A DNA stretch of 30,147 nt from an uncultured Bacilli bacterium (GCA_947629395.1 CANRDQ010000015.1:1-30147); one strand, 5' to 3'. Counted from the first letter of the stretch, positions 13,826 through 21,878 are shown. Notes: a model not told the origin generated them from the letters alone. Made by a program: numbers and translations.

Positions 13826-13854
13826 ATTATACTAGTATTTTTAAATATTAGCAA
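13826..13854 (-). promoter_or_regulatory. Promoter of the attenuator leader
   Basis: Minus strand -35 TTGCTA (13849-13854), 17-nt spacer, perfect -10 TATAAT (13826-13831). It lies just beyond the PBP terminator, so the leader belongs to its own transcription unit. Confidence 0.65.
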
Positions 13855-13872
13855 TATTAAATTTAATTTACC

Positions 13873-13904
13873 CTAAAAAATACTATTCATAACTGAATAG
13901 TATT
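13873..13904 (-). terminator. Terminator of the penicillin-binding protein gene
   Basis: Minus strand 10-bp perfect stem AATACTATTC / GAATAGTATT with a 6-nt loop, followed by TTTT. It lies 37 nt after the stop codon of the PBP 3' part. Confidence 0.75.
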
Positions 13905-13940
13905 ATAAAGATTATTATATAGAAAATACATCATAGTAAA

Positions 13941-14804
13941 CTAATCTCCAAGCATTAATCTAACTACTCCTTTTTCTTCTAATTTAGTATTTGCCACAGG
14001 AGACTGCTCTACAACTTTTTTACCTTTACCAGAATATTCAACAGTAAATTTAGCTAATTTCTTTTTTGCTTTATCAACACTCATACCAACAACATTTGGA
14101 ATTTTATAAGTAGGAATATCACTCCACTCTAAATCTTTACTCATTTCCCCTTCCTGTTTTTGAATATCTAAAGCATCAATTATATCAAGTAATATACGTC
14201 TAGCTATAGGTGTTGTTGTATAACTAGAAAGCATTGCTGTATTTTTAGGATTATCTATGGCAATATATAAAACAGCTTCCGGATTATTAGAAGGAACTAT
14301 ACCAATAAAAGACATAATATAATTATTAGTTAAATATTTACCATCTTTTACTTTTTGAGCTGTACCAGTTTTACCACCTATTCTATACCCCTCAATATAA
14401 GCTGCCTTTCCTCCACCTTTCGCAACTACACTTTCTAAAGCCATTCTCATAGTCGCAGAAGTTTTATCACTAATTACTTTTCTTTCTACTTTTTTAGTAA
14501 TTGATTTAACAACACTATTAGTTTCCGGTTCTAAAACATTTTTTAAAATTGAAGGTTTAATATAATTACCATTATTTAATACCGCACTAACTGCCGCCAC
14601 TTGTTGAATTGGTGTAACACTTACTCCTTGTCCAAAGGCCGTTGTTGCTAGTTCCAAATTACCTACTTTATCTAAATCAAATAAAATTCCTTCTCCTTCC
14701 CCATTTAAATCTATTCCTGTTTTAGAGCCAAAACCAAAAGCTTTAATATACTTAAATAAAGTTTCCTTACCTAACATCTGCCCCATTTTTACGAATCCTG
14801 GATT
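13941..14804 (-). pseudogene. 3' part of a split SpoVD/FtsI-type penicillin-binding protein gene
   Basis: This is the C-terminal 287 residues of a class B PBP: PGFVKMGQMLGKETLFKYIKAFGFG, the KTG triad box (GGKTGTAQ), and one C-terminal PASTA domain (from YKIPNVVGMSVDKAKKKL to RLMLGD). The codon for the Asn of the SxN motif begins exactly at 14804, at the insertion point. The frame stays open a little into the element (to 14837) without a credible start codon or ribosome binding site, so it is probably not expressed as it stands. Joined to 22073-23118 it gives an uninterrupted 635-residue protein of normal size. Sequence similarity around SCNPGFV to Bacillus SpoVD is high from memory. Confidence 0.93.
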
Positions 14805-14830
14805 TATGGGTATCAAACAAGAGATACCTA
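14803..14830. other. Recombination junction (3' side of the PBP gene): core AA plus half attP arm
   Basis: Plus strand: PBP sequence ends GGA, core TT (14803-14804), 13-bp spacer, then CAAGAGATACCTA (14818-14830), the inverted partner of 22047-22059. Which end is attL or attR depends on convention. Confidence 0.85.
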
Positions 14831-14847
14831 TAACCAAAAAAATAAAA

Positions 14848-16485
14848 TCAAATCATTACCTTATAAAAATTACCATCATACATATTTAATTCCACTTCTT
14901 CATCTTGTCTTTTAAAATTAAATATAATATGTAATTTTATATACTTTCTATCATTATTTATTTTACTAACTAATATCTTATCAATAAATAGATCAACATA
15001 TTTACCTATATTATTTTTCATATCCATTTTAAGCTTAAGTTCATTCTTTATTTTTGAAACAACACTTTCATAATACGAAATTAATCCCTTTTTTGATTCT
15101 AATTTAATTAACTCTTTCTTTAAATTTACTATAGTACTATTAATCTTTTTCTTCTTTAAAGAGAATTCTTCTTCACTTATCATTTTTCTTATAAATATAT
15201 CAAGTAGTCTATCTTGATATATTTCTTGTTCTTTTAATTTTTCTTTTAAAGTTTCTATACTTAAATTATTATTACTTTCTTTAATAATATTTATATAATC
15301 GTTAATTATAATATCTAATAACTCCTCTTTATTTTTTATAAAATTATCTAATATATAAAAGAAAATCTTATCTAAATATTTTTCTAATAATATTGGTGTT
15401 TTACAACCTTTTATACCATGTCTTAAATATTCATTACATATCCATACAGGATTATTTTTTCTCTTTCCACTTGCTGATCGTATAAAAGTAGTATTATGTT
15501 CTAAACAATATATCTTCGCAGTATAATTTCTATTTTCTAAAAATGTTTCTTTATTTAGAACATTTTTATTTTTCATCTTTATTCTCTCATTTAATATTTT
15601 ATTAGCCTTATTCCATAACTCTTCTGAAACAATAGGAGGAACATTACCACCTTTATCTTTTTCTAAAATCCATTCTTCTTGAGGTTTAAATTTTTTCTTA
15701 TGAGTTTTATAATCTTCTACTTCACTCATATTAGCGGTATACCAACCTTTATATCTATAATTTCTTAACATTCTTTTTAAAGTATTATCACTAAATATTT
15801 TACCTTTTCTAGTATAATAACCATGCGTCGCTAAAATATCTCCTATTTTTCTAAAACCATATTTTCCTGATGAATATAGAGTAAATAACATTACTACTGC
15901 TGGGGCTTCTTTTTTATTTATAGTTAATTTACAATCCTTTTTATCATAACCATAAAGTCCTCCGCCCCCAACTTTTCTATCTTTAATACTTCTCTTAATT
16001 CCGAATTTAACTCTTTCTGATAACTTTCTCACTTCATCTTGAGCCATACTAGCCATCAACGTTAATCTAAACTCACTATCTGGATAAATAGTATTTATAT
16101 TATCTGAAATAAAAAAGACTATAACCCCATAACTTAGTAATAATTGCGTATAACGTATACTATCAACAGTATTACGAGCAAACCTTGATACTTCCTTAGT
16201 CAAAATCAAATCTATTTTCCCCATTTTAGCAGCTTCAACCATTTTTAAAAATTGTTCTCTTTTATGCACTTGAGTACCACTAATACCTTCATCACTATAA
16301 CTAGCCACATGAGTCCATGTTTTAACATTAGAAATCATATCATTAAAATAATTTAATTGATTCTCCAAAGAATTTAATTGATCATCTTTATCAGTTGAAA
16401 CACGACCATAATCTACTACCCGTAAATTCATTTCATATATCGTTTTACCAAGCATCAATTCTCTTCTAGCTTTAATGATATCCAT
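14848..16485 (-). CDS. Large serine recombinase (integrase/excisionase)
   Basis: 545 residues, typical of the class. Domain order: resolvase catalytic domain (about 20-160) with the nucleophile S30 in VDYGRVSTDKD and the arginine motif LTKEVSRFARN; recombinase domain (about 175-285, GGGGLYGYDKKD through RNYRYKGWYTANMSEV); zinc ribbon with C327, H330, C350 and C361; coiled-coil segment (about 390-500, Lys/Glu/Leu-rich); C-terminal tail. The reading frame is intact. Such enzymes join attP to attB unaided and need a directionality factor to excise. The gene lies right at the element end, reads toward the junction, and follows a 64-aa ORF by 12 nt; the ribosome binding site is AAGGAG. Confidence 0.95.
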   Translation of the reverse strand: MDIIKARRELMLGKTIYEMNLRVVDYGRVSTDKDDQLNSLENQLNYFNDMISNVKTWTHVASYSDEGISGTQVHKREQFLKMVEAAKMGKIDLILTKEVSRFARNTVDSIRYTQLLLSYGVIVFFISDNINTIYPDSEFRLTLMASMAQDEVRKLSERVKFGIKRSIKDRKVGGGGLYGYDKKDCKLTINKKEAPAVVMLFTLYSSGKYGFRKIGDILATHGYYTRKGKIFSDNTLKRMLRNYRYKGWYTANMSEVEDYKTHKKKFKPQEEWILEKDKGGNVPPIVSEELWNKANKILNERIKMKNKNVLNKETFLENRNYTAKIYCLEHNTTFIRSASGKRKNNPVWICNEYLRHGIKGCKTPILLEKYLDKIFFYILDNFIKNKEELLDIIINDYINIIKESNNNLSIETLKEKLKEQEIYQDRLLDIFIRKMISEEEFSLKKKKINSTIVNLKKELIKLESKKGLISYYESVVSKIKNELKLKMDMKNNIGKYVDLFIDKILVSKINNDRKYIKLHIIFNFKRQDEEVELNMYDGNFYKVMI

Positions 16486-16497
16486 ATTTGCTCCTTA

Positions 16498-16692
16498 TTA
16501 AGATTTATATTCATATAATATTTTATTCATTTTACTAATTAACAGCTTTTGCATCTTATTATAAATATCTAAAGATATTATCTTTTTTTCAAATAAATCC
16601 TTATTAAATGACATTCTTAATTTTAAGATGAGATACTCCTTAGGTAATTCTTTAGTATTAATACAATCTTCTAAATTATCTAAAAGTTCCAA
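16498..16692 (-). CDS. 64-aa protein next to the recombinase; candidate directionality factor
   Basis: Starts at a TTG (AGGAGGG 5 nt upstream; no ATG nearby) and ends 12 nt before the recombinase start, so the two form one unit. The product is rich in Leu, Lys and Ile with helical stretches (ELPKEYLILKLRMSFNKDLF, IISLDIYNKMQKLLISKM), similar in character to SHOCT-like or other small element proteins. Function not recognised. Small ORFs in this position often encode recombination directionality factors, which is the reason for the suggestion. Confidence 0.6.
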   Translation of the reverse strand: MELLDNLEDCINTKELPKEYLILKLRMSFNKDLFEKKIISLDIYNKMQKLLISKMNKILYEYKS

Positions 16693-16725
16693 AATATCCC
16701 TCCTGATTAAGAATATTAACTATCC

Positions 16726-16751
16726 CAAAAAAAAAGAACTCCTATGAGTTC
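16726..16751 (-). terminator. Terminator of the fibre operon
   Basis: Minus strand GAACTC, ATAG, GAGTTC, then nine T, following the LamG-like gene. It separates fibre cargo from the recombinase unit. Confidence 0.85.
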
Positions 16752-16764
16752 CTTAAAATTATTT

Positions 16765-17988
16765 TTAATTAATTCCCCAAGTTAATTTAGCATGATTCCA
16801 GTTTTGAGTTATCTCACTATCTGTTAGTTTTCTATTATAAATAGCTATATCATAGAAATTACCTTTAAATTTCAAACCACGCATCGCTCTAATATCTCCA
16901 ATTACAGCAGTATTGAAAGATCCATTACCTGGCCCAGAAGGGAATGTGGCAAAAAGTTCACCATTAAAATATACATTAGTATTTCCACCTTGCTCTCCTG
17001 TTACTTGAATATTTAATATCTGATTATTATATTTCTCATCTATTTTTAAACTACGGAATCCATCTAAATCATCTTTCTTACCATCTACTTCAGATAAAGT
17101 AACATTTAAATAAGAATATATTTGGAAATAACCATTTTTAAATCCAAACCAACATAGTCGATTGGAACCAGCTTTATCAATATCACTCATAGCGAAAATA
17201 GTAGCAGGACCCCAAGTGTCATAAACAGGCTTACCTTGAGTATCATAGCTCTTAGGTGGTATTGGCCACTGATTAATATCTCCTTTTACCGTAATATAAA
17301 CTGAATAACCATCAGAATAATTTCTATCTGATCTATCAAAAACAGGAATAGCATTATCTTCATCTAAAACAATAGAACCATCTTCAGCATATTCAAATTC
17401 ATTATTATTATCTCCATATAAATCATCATAAGCTTCTTGAGTAGTATCAGTATAAGTAGAATCTGTAATTCTTATAACACGAAAGTCATTAAGATATCCA
17501 CCAGCAATAGATGGTAAAGTAACACGTATAGGAATTTCTACTACTTTATGATAAGGTCTCGTAGTCGTAACTACAATTGTTAAAGTTTCTGTTCTCTCTA
17601 AAAGTACATATGGAACTGTCGTAATACGTAGTGCATAACGATTATTACTTTTACTTCCACCTAATAAAGTTTTAGTCATTCTAACAGCTTTACCATCTGC
17701 ACTATCAATCTTAAATTTATCTGTTTCTTTAATATTAAAATCATAATCAATATTTTCGAGATTATAGTTATCATTAATATAGTTCTTAATATCTAAATTT
17801 ACAGTGAAGTTACCTTGTAACATATTTGCCGAAGTAATATCAGTAGTAGCTTCGAAATAAAAAGGTTCCGAAGCCATAGTAGCACCAATATTCTTATTTA
17901 TTATGTACTTGGCAAACGTATTACTATTTGTTGTCATAAAAAGCATTAATAAAATAACTATCAATAAAAATATTTTCCCTTTTTTCAT
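16765..17988 (-). CDS. Secreted fibre-associated protein with SipW-type signal and LamG-like domain
   Basis: 407 residues. The N-terminus has the SipW-type signal peptide: KKGKIFLLIVILLMLFM then TFAKYI at the end of the hydrophobic stretch. Residues about 35-165 form a beta-rich domain; 240-400 look like a concanavalin-A/LamG fold, ending in the typical GNFYDIAIYNRKLTDSEI. LamG domains bind glycans or proteins, so this is the best candidate for the adhesive component of the fibre. It is the last gene of the cargo operon. No sortase or membrane anchor at the C-terminus. Confidence 0.75.
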   Translation of the reverse strand: MKKGKIFLLIVILLMLFMTTNSNTFAKYIINKNIGATMASEPFYFEATTDITSANMLQGNFTVNLDIKNYINDNYNLENIDYDFNIKETDKFKIDSADGKAVRMTKTLLGGSKSNNRYALRITTVPYVLLERTETLTIVVTTTRPYHKVVEIPIRVTLPSIAGGYLNDFRVIRITDSTYTDTTQEAYDDLYGDNNNEFEYAEDGSIVLDEDNAIPVFDRSDRNYSDGYSVYITVKGDINQWPIPPKSYDTQGKPVYDTWGPATIFAMSDIDKAGSNRLCWFGFKNGYFQIYSYLNVTLSEVDGKKDDLDGFRSLKIDEKYNNQILNIQVTGEQGGNTNVYFNGELFATFPSGPGNGSFNTAVIGDIRAMRGLKFKGNFYDIAIYNRKLTDSEITQNWNHAKLTWGIN

Positions 17989-18033
17989 GCTAGTTCCTTC
18001 CTAACTTTATTATTTATATTAAGTATAACTATA

Positions 18034-18582
18034 TTAATTTATTTTTTGTTTAATAGTAGATATTACTACAATACCATCAGTTGTTTCTTCAACATCAGGA
18101 TTAACTATTTCTTTAGTCCATTCCCAATTTATTTTTATGTTTAATTTATCACTTTCCGTAAATGCTTTCCCTGTTGATGGTAATAACAAATCACCACTTA
18201 TAATATTATCTTCAATAGGATAAACATTACCATTTATTTCATAATTAGTTAATTTTATTTCACTATCCAAATCCGTTAAATTAAATAAGAAATTATATTG
18301 TAAACTAACTTCTGTTCCAGTAGGATCAATTTCTATTTCAAAATAACCATTTTGATTAGGAGCTATTTTATTATTATATGTATTTTCATTATTACTCAAT
18401 ACCAAATCAAAAGCCTCATCGGAAGTAATATTTTTATTATTAACTAATACATTAAATTTAGCTAGTTCCAAATCAGTATTACTATCTGTTGTATTAATAT
18501 ACCTAGAAAATGTATAACAAGCAAAAAAAGTTATACAGATAAAAATATAAAATATTAAAAAGTTTTTTAGTCTGCTTTTTAT
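18034..18582 (-). CDS. SipW-dependent TasA/camelysin-like protein without an ATG start
   Basis: The frame is open from 18588. Its N-terminus reads as a clear SipW-type signal peptide (KSRLKNFLIFYIFICITFFA, then TFSRYI) and the body has the TasA-like pattern KIAPNQNGYFEIEID, SLQYNFLFNL, FTESDKLNIKINWEW. Yet there is no ATG, GTG or TTG before the signal peptide. The only plausible initiator is AUA at 18580-18582, in the place where MKSRLK would be expected. The next possible start, a TTG at 18471, would remove the whole signal. Start codon mutation, AUA initiation, or a sequence error are all possible. It overlaps the end of the upstream sipW gene by 80 nt. Confidence 0.65.
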   Translation of the reverse strand: MKSRLKNFLIFYIFICITFFACYTFSRYINTTDSNTDLELAKFNVLVNNKNITSDEAFDLVLSNNENTYNNKIAPNQNGYFEIEIDPTGTEVSLQYNFLFNLTDLDSEIKLTNYEINGNVYPIEDNIISGDLLLPSTGKAFTESDKLNIKINWEWTKEIVNPDVEETTDGIVVISTIKQKIN

Positions 18583-19066
18583 TCTTTCTTACTAACAAAG
18601 ATATTACCAAAAGTATCACTAAAGTAATTAACCCTGTAGTGGTCTTCAAAAACAACACTACTTTACCCAACATAGGTATTTTCATAATATATAAACCTTC
18701 TATATCATTTTCTTCAACTATATTATTATCAATCGCATTATTCGCATCCCCCTGAGTAATAAAAAACTTCTTACCATTTGTTTTCTTAATATCTACTACT
18801 CTATGGGTAATCACAGAATTTCCAACTCTGAATGATATAATATCATTTTCTTTTATATTATTAGATTTTTTAGTAATAACAATATCTCCCTCATTCAATA
18901 CTGGCTTCATACTACCAGTTATGACTATGAAGTTCTTATATCCCAAAAAACTAGGATTACTTTCTTTCCATAGTACTTTTTCTAAAATATTAAAAGTACT
19001 ATAAATTGCCACTATAATTAATATAATCCAAAATATAACTCTAAAAATTTTCTTTATTATTTCCAT
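18503..19066 (-). CDS. sipW: SipW-type (ER-type) signal peptidase I, second copy
   Basis: 187 residues; N-terminal membrane segment (about 7-25), catalytic Ser52 in VITGSMKP and His88 in VITHRV. The His in place of the usual Lys marks the ER/SipW type, which in Bacillus cleaves TasA-like fibre proteins. The C-terminal hydrophobic span (about 140-160) gives a second anchor. The last 30 residues (after RKNKKQTKKL) are read from the DNA that, in another frame, codes for the signal peptide of the next gene, so the true C-terminus may have been shorter. It is probably dedicated to the fibre proteins around it. Confidence 0.88.
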   Translation of the reverse strand: MEIIKKIFRVIFWIILIIVAIYSTFNILEKVLWKESNPSFLGYKNFIVITGSMKPVLNEGDIVITKKSNNIKENDIISFRVGNSVITHRVVDIKKTNGKKFFITQGDANNAIDNNIVEENDIEGLYIMKIPMLGKVVLFLKTTTGLITLVILLVISLLVRKNKKQTKKLFNILYFYLYNFFCLLYIF

Positions 19067-19073
19067 ATTTGCC

Positions 19074-19580
19074 TCATATTACTTGGATAGCATTTAAAGT
19101 TACAGTTAAATTTATACTCTTATTAGCATAAATTTCATCATTATAATTAGCATTCCATATTATTTTAGCTTTATAATTTCTTGTAACTTCACTACCATAC
19201 TGCATTTGTTCTTCATCTGTTTTATTATTATTTAAAGTTAACTTTTGTCCTTGTTCATCATAAAGTTCAAGTGTAAGAGGAATATCAGAATTTAAATGAA
19301 CTTCTAAATTATAACTAAATAAAACTTCATTTATATCATTACCAATTTTATTAGTAACACTAAATTCAAATTCTCTTTCATCGCCAGGAATCATATTTTG
19401 AAGTTCTGTAGAAGTACTAGTACTACTTATATCAAGAATAGGTTTTGCAATAACCTCTTCTTTAGCTTCTATTTGTTTTAAATAACGACTAGTTGTTTCA
19501 TTAAAACTATTTACAAAACAAATACAAACTATAAAACATATAAAACATAAATAGTATTTCCTTAACTTTATTCTTTTCAT
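19074..19580 (-). CDS. SipW-dependent TasA/camelysin-like protein
   Basis: 168 residues with signal peptide (about 1-30, KRIKLRKYYLCFICFIVCIC) ending in the TTSRYL motif shared with the other SipW substrates. The mature part is beta-rich: MIPGDEREFEFSVTNKIGNDINEVLFSYNLEV, a pattern seen in TasA-family spore-coat and biofilm proteins. It is encoded 7 nt before the second sipW gene, whose product should process it. It may be a minor fibre subunit or initiator. Confidence 0.75.
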   Translation of the reverse strand: MKRIKLRKYYLCFICFIVCICFVNSFNETTSRYLKQIEAKEEVIAKPILDISSTSTSTELQNMIPGDEREFEFSVTNKIGNDINEVLFSYNLEVHLNSDIPLTLELYDEQGQKLTLNNNKTDEEQMQYGSEVTRNYKAKIIWNANYNDEIYANKSINLTVTLNAIQVI

Positions 19581-19604
19581 TTTGACTCCTACGACCTTAT
19601 ATTA

Positions 19605-20399
19605 TTAATCAGAGGTTATTTCCTCTTCAGCATTTATTCTAATTTCTAATTTATAATCTGAACTAATATTAGTACCAACTTCTGTATCATTACTAGATTC
19701 AAACCATTTCCAATCTAATGTATATACATCATATGCCTTAGCAGTTAACTTTTTATTATATTGATTTAACTTATCATAAGTTATCCAATTATCATCATTT
19801 CCAACTACATATTCCCCATTTAATTTTAAACGGTATTTCATATTAATATCATATTTATTTTCATCATCAAATTCTAAAGCATATAAAATATTAAATTCAT
19901 TATTATTTCTGATAACAAATTGATAAGAATTTTCACTAGCTGGTGCTATTTTATCTTTTACTACATCATAGGCAGTATGTGTAAATATACGAAGTGGTGT
20001 ATTCTGTGAGTATTCAGTTTGCTTATCAAACACTTCAACACCCTCTCGCTCTTCTGGAATAGAAGGTGTATCATTATCATCATCTTGACTATCATCTTTC
20101 TCTACACTATTTCCAGAATTTTTATTACTTTCACTACTTCCATTTTGTAAAGTATTCTTATTACATTCATTTTTAGAAGAAGTACATTTACCATCACTAG
20201 CATCTTTATTATCGTTACCGCAATCACGATTAAAAATAATATCAAAAATATCTACATTACCTGTGGGAATTCTAGGTTTATGTTCGATAAGTCCTAGACT
20301 ACGCACAAGAAAATAAAGAATTATAAGTAAGATAACAAAAGTTAAAAACATTCTAATAAACTTCTTTTCATTTTTTTGGTTTTTATCTTGTGCATCCAT
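19605..20399 (-). CDS. Membrane-anchored TasA-like fibre protein
   Basis: 264 residues. Unlike its neighbours it lacks the T-x-[AS]-[RK]-Y motif; a cytoplasmic head is followed by one membrane segment (about 17-37, LTFVILLIILYFLVRSLGLI), a Cys/Asn/Asp/Ser-rich low-complexity linker (about 55-115, three or four cysteines), and a beta-rich domain with KIAPASENSYQFVIRNNN, LDWKWFES and LEIRINAEEEI, the same fold pattern as the SipW substrates. It probably stays in the membrane and holds the fibre base on the cell, which is an inference from topology. No known family name assigned. Confidence 0.65.
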   Translation of the reverse strand: MDAQDKNQKNEKKFIRMFLTFVILLIILYFLVRSLGLIEHKPRIPTGNVDIFDIIFNRDCGNDNKDASDGKCTSSKNECNKNTLQNGSSESNKNSGNSVEKDDSQDDDNDTPSIPEEREGVEVFDKQTEYSQNTPLRIFTHTAYDVVKDKIAPASENSYQFVIRNNNEFNILYALEFDDENKYDINMKYRLKLNGEYVVGNDDNWITYDKLNQYNKKLTAKAYDVYTLDWKWFESSNDTEVGTNISSDYKLEIRINAEEEITSD

Positions 20400-20434
20400 C
20401 TACGACAATCACCACATTTCTTTATTAAACACCC

Positions 20435-20491
20435 AATAAAACCTATAAAAAATTTATAGATTTTATTGGAAGTTTCTTTTTAAAACTTCCA
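20435..20491 (-). promoter_or_regulatory. Two stacked hairpins after the major fibre gene
   Basis: On the minus strand the first hairpin (TGGAAGTTT / AAACTTCCA, 20467-20491) and the second (15-bp stem around CTATAAA / TTTATAG, 20435-20467) abut. There is no long T-run after either, so they are more likely 3'-end stabilisers or leaky terminators that set a high subunit-to-accessory ratio than full stops. Confidence 0.5.
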
Positions 20492-20497
20492 TTGTTA

Positions 20498-21154
20498 CTA
20501 AGCACTTGGAGTATATAATTGTGAATCAATATGTTGTACTACATGTAATTTAACAGGAATACTAGAGATTGATGCTAATGATTCTCCTGCTTTTGTATGA
20601 AGTGTATTATTTTCTTCATTATTATCCCAAGTCATAGAAATAGTAACTTTTAATTTATCATTTTCACCAAATTTTTGTCCACTTGGTAATTGAATAACAT
20701 ATGGTTTTGATTGACTTCCATCTCCATCACCAGTTATTTCAAAAGATGCTAAAGGATCTTTATCTACTTTAACTGTTAATTTGATGTCATCTTTCATAGC
20801 GCTAAGACCAGCGCTTTGTAATGCTGTTTCAACAGCTTGTTTATCTACTTCAGCAATAACATCAACAGATACTTCAGTTCCAGCTAAATCTATTTCAACA
20901 TCATCAGAAAGAGTAACACTTGGAGCGATTTTTCCTGCAACAACGTCATCATTTTCTTCTGCAGCTAAATTTAAAGTCATATTGCTTCCTTCACCATCAT
21001 CTTCACCAAGTTTAACTGCCCATTTAGCAACCTCTGCAGTAGTATCACCTTCAAATGTACTAGCATATCTTGCATAAGTTCCACCTATGAAATATAAAGA
21101 AATTGTTACTAAAACAGCTACTAACATAACTTGCATTACAGTTTTCTTTTTCAT
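20498..21154 (-). CDS. Major TasA/camelysin-like fibre subunit (SipW-dependent)
   Basis: 218 residues. The SipW-type signal peptide is MKKKTVMQVMLVAVLVTISL ending GGTYARYAS, followed by KWAVKLGEDDGEGSN. The mature part is Ala/Val/Asp-rich, beta-type, with KIAPSVTLSDDVEIDL, SFEITGDGDGSQSKPYVIQL and FGENDKLKVTISMTWDNNEENN. The strongest ribosome binding site in the operon (AAGGAGGTG), more G+C- and Ala-rich codons than its neighbours, and hairpins downstream suggest the abundant structural subunit. It follows the first sipW gene, as tasA follows sipW in Bacillus. Assembly into amyloid-like fibres is inferred from the family. Confidence 0.8.
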   Translation of the reverse strand: MKKKTVMQVMLVAVLVTISLYFIGGTYARYASTFEGDTTAEVAKWAVKLGEDDGEGSNMTLNLAAEENDDVVAGKIAPSVTLSDDVEIDLAGTEVSVDVIAEVDKQAVETALQSAGLSAMKDDIKLTVKVDKDPLASFEITGDGDGSQSKPYVIQLPSGQKFGENDKLKVTISMTWDNNEENNTLHTKAGESLASISSIPVKLHVVQHIDSQLYTPSA

Positions 21155-21209
21155 TTTTTCACCTCCTTACAACTATTCTTTATAAATAATACTTTAAGCA
21201 CTATTTATA

Positions 21210-21240
21210 TATATAAAAAGTTAAAAAACTTTCTATATCA
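21210..21240 (-). terminator. Weak, leaky terminator between sipW and the fibre subunit gene
   Basis: Minus strand TATAGAAAGTT / AACTTTTTATA stem with a TTTT loop (all A-U pairs plus one G-U); no clean T-run. Probably allows read-through. Confidence 0.4.
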
Positions 21241-21245
21241 GTAAA

Positions 21246-21878
21246 TTACTTATCGCTCTTTTCTTTTTGAGCTTTTTTTCTTTTATATTCTTCAAATTCT
21301 AATCTTTCTTTTTCATCTTCTATTTTAAATTTCTTTTCATCTTTTTTATTTACTAAATATAGCCATACAAGACCAATAACTAAAATAATTAATAAAACTA
21401 CAGCTAAACCAATAGGTTTTTGCATAAACATTAAGAAGTTTCCTGCTCCAGCAATCTTTCCAACATAGACACCTTCTACATCTTTCATTGGTACTAAATT
21501 AAGGTCTTCTTTGTTATTGGCATCTCCCTTAGTTCTAAAGTATTGTTTACCATTTTCATATACAATTTCAACAATTCTATGGGTAGTAACAGTATCTTTT
21601 TCATTTCTAAATGCTATTACATCTTTTTCTTTTAATTTTGTAGTATCTACTACTTTTACAAAAACTAAATCACCCGCATGAATTGAAGTTTCCATTGATC
21701 CAGTTAAAACAATCATTGGTTTATAACCAAAAACATCTGGAACTTGATCAGGATTAGTATTAGCTTTAAAAATAATAATTCCAGCAATTAGTAAAATAAC
21801 AGCCGCAATCATAAAGAAAAATATTTTTAAAACTTTACTAATAATTCCTCCTTTATTCTTTTGTTCACTCTTTTTCAT
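21246..21878 (-). CDS. sipW: SipW-type (ER-type) signal peptidase I, first copy
   Basis: 210 residues from the ATG at 21878 (MKKSEQ, GGAGGG 4-5 nt upstream; the frame opens a little earlier at a TTG without better support). Catalytic Ser61 in MIVLTGSMETSIHAGD, His100 in VTTHRIVEI, box DANNKEDLNLVPMKDVEG; two membrane segments and a long charged cytoplasmic tail (KKFKIEDEKERLEFEEYKRK). Ser/His type as in SipW. It is the first cargo gene, driven by the element promoter at 21945-21973, and should process the fibre subunit encoded next. Confidence 0.88.
   Translation of the reverse strand: MKKSEQKNKGGIISKVLKIFFFMIAAVILLIAGIIIFKANTNPDQVPDVFGYKPMIVLTGSMETSIHAGDLVFVKVVDTTKLKEKDVIAFRNEKDTVTTHRIVEIVYENGKQYFRTKGDANNKEDLNLVPMKDVEGVYVGKIAGAGNFLMFMQKPIGLAVVLLIILVIGLVWLYLVNKKDEKKFKIEDEKERLEFEEYKRKKAQKEKSDK

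Noticed and set aside
14805..14837. A separate gene start for the PBP 3' fragment at 14837
   Set aside because: The first codons (to the Asn codon) are element sequence, the putative start is a TTG without a ribosome binding site, and the rest is the remainder of the split PBP.
16765..17988. Sortase or covalent wall anchor on the LamG-like protein
   Set aside because: The C-terminus ends in WNHAKLTWGIN with no sorting motif, hydrophobic span or basic tail.
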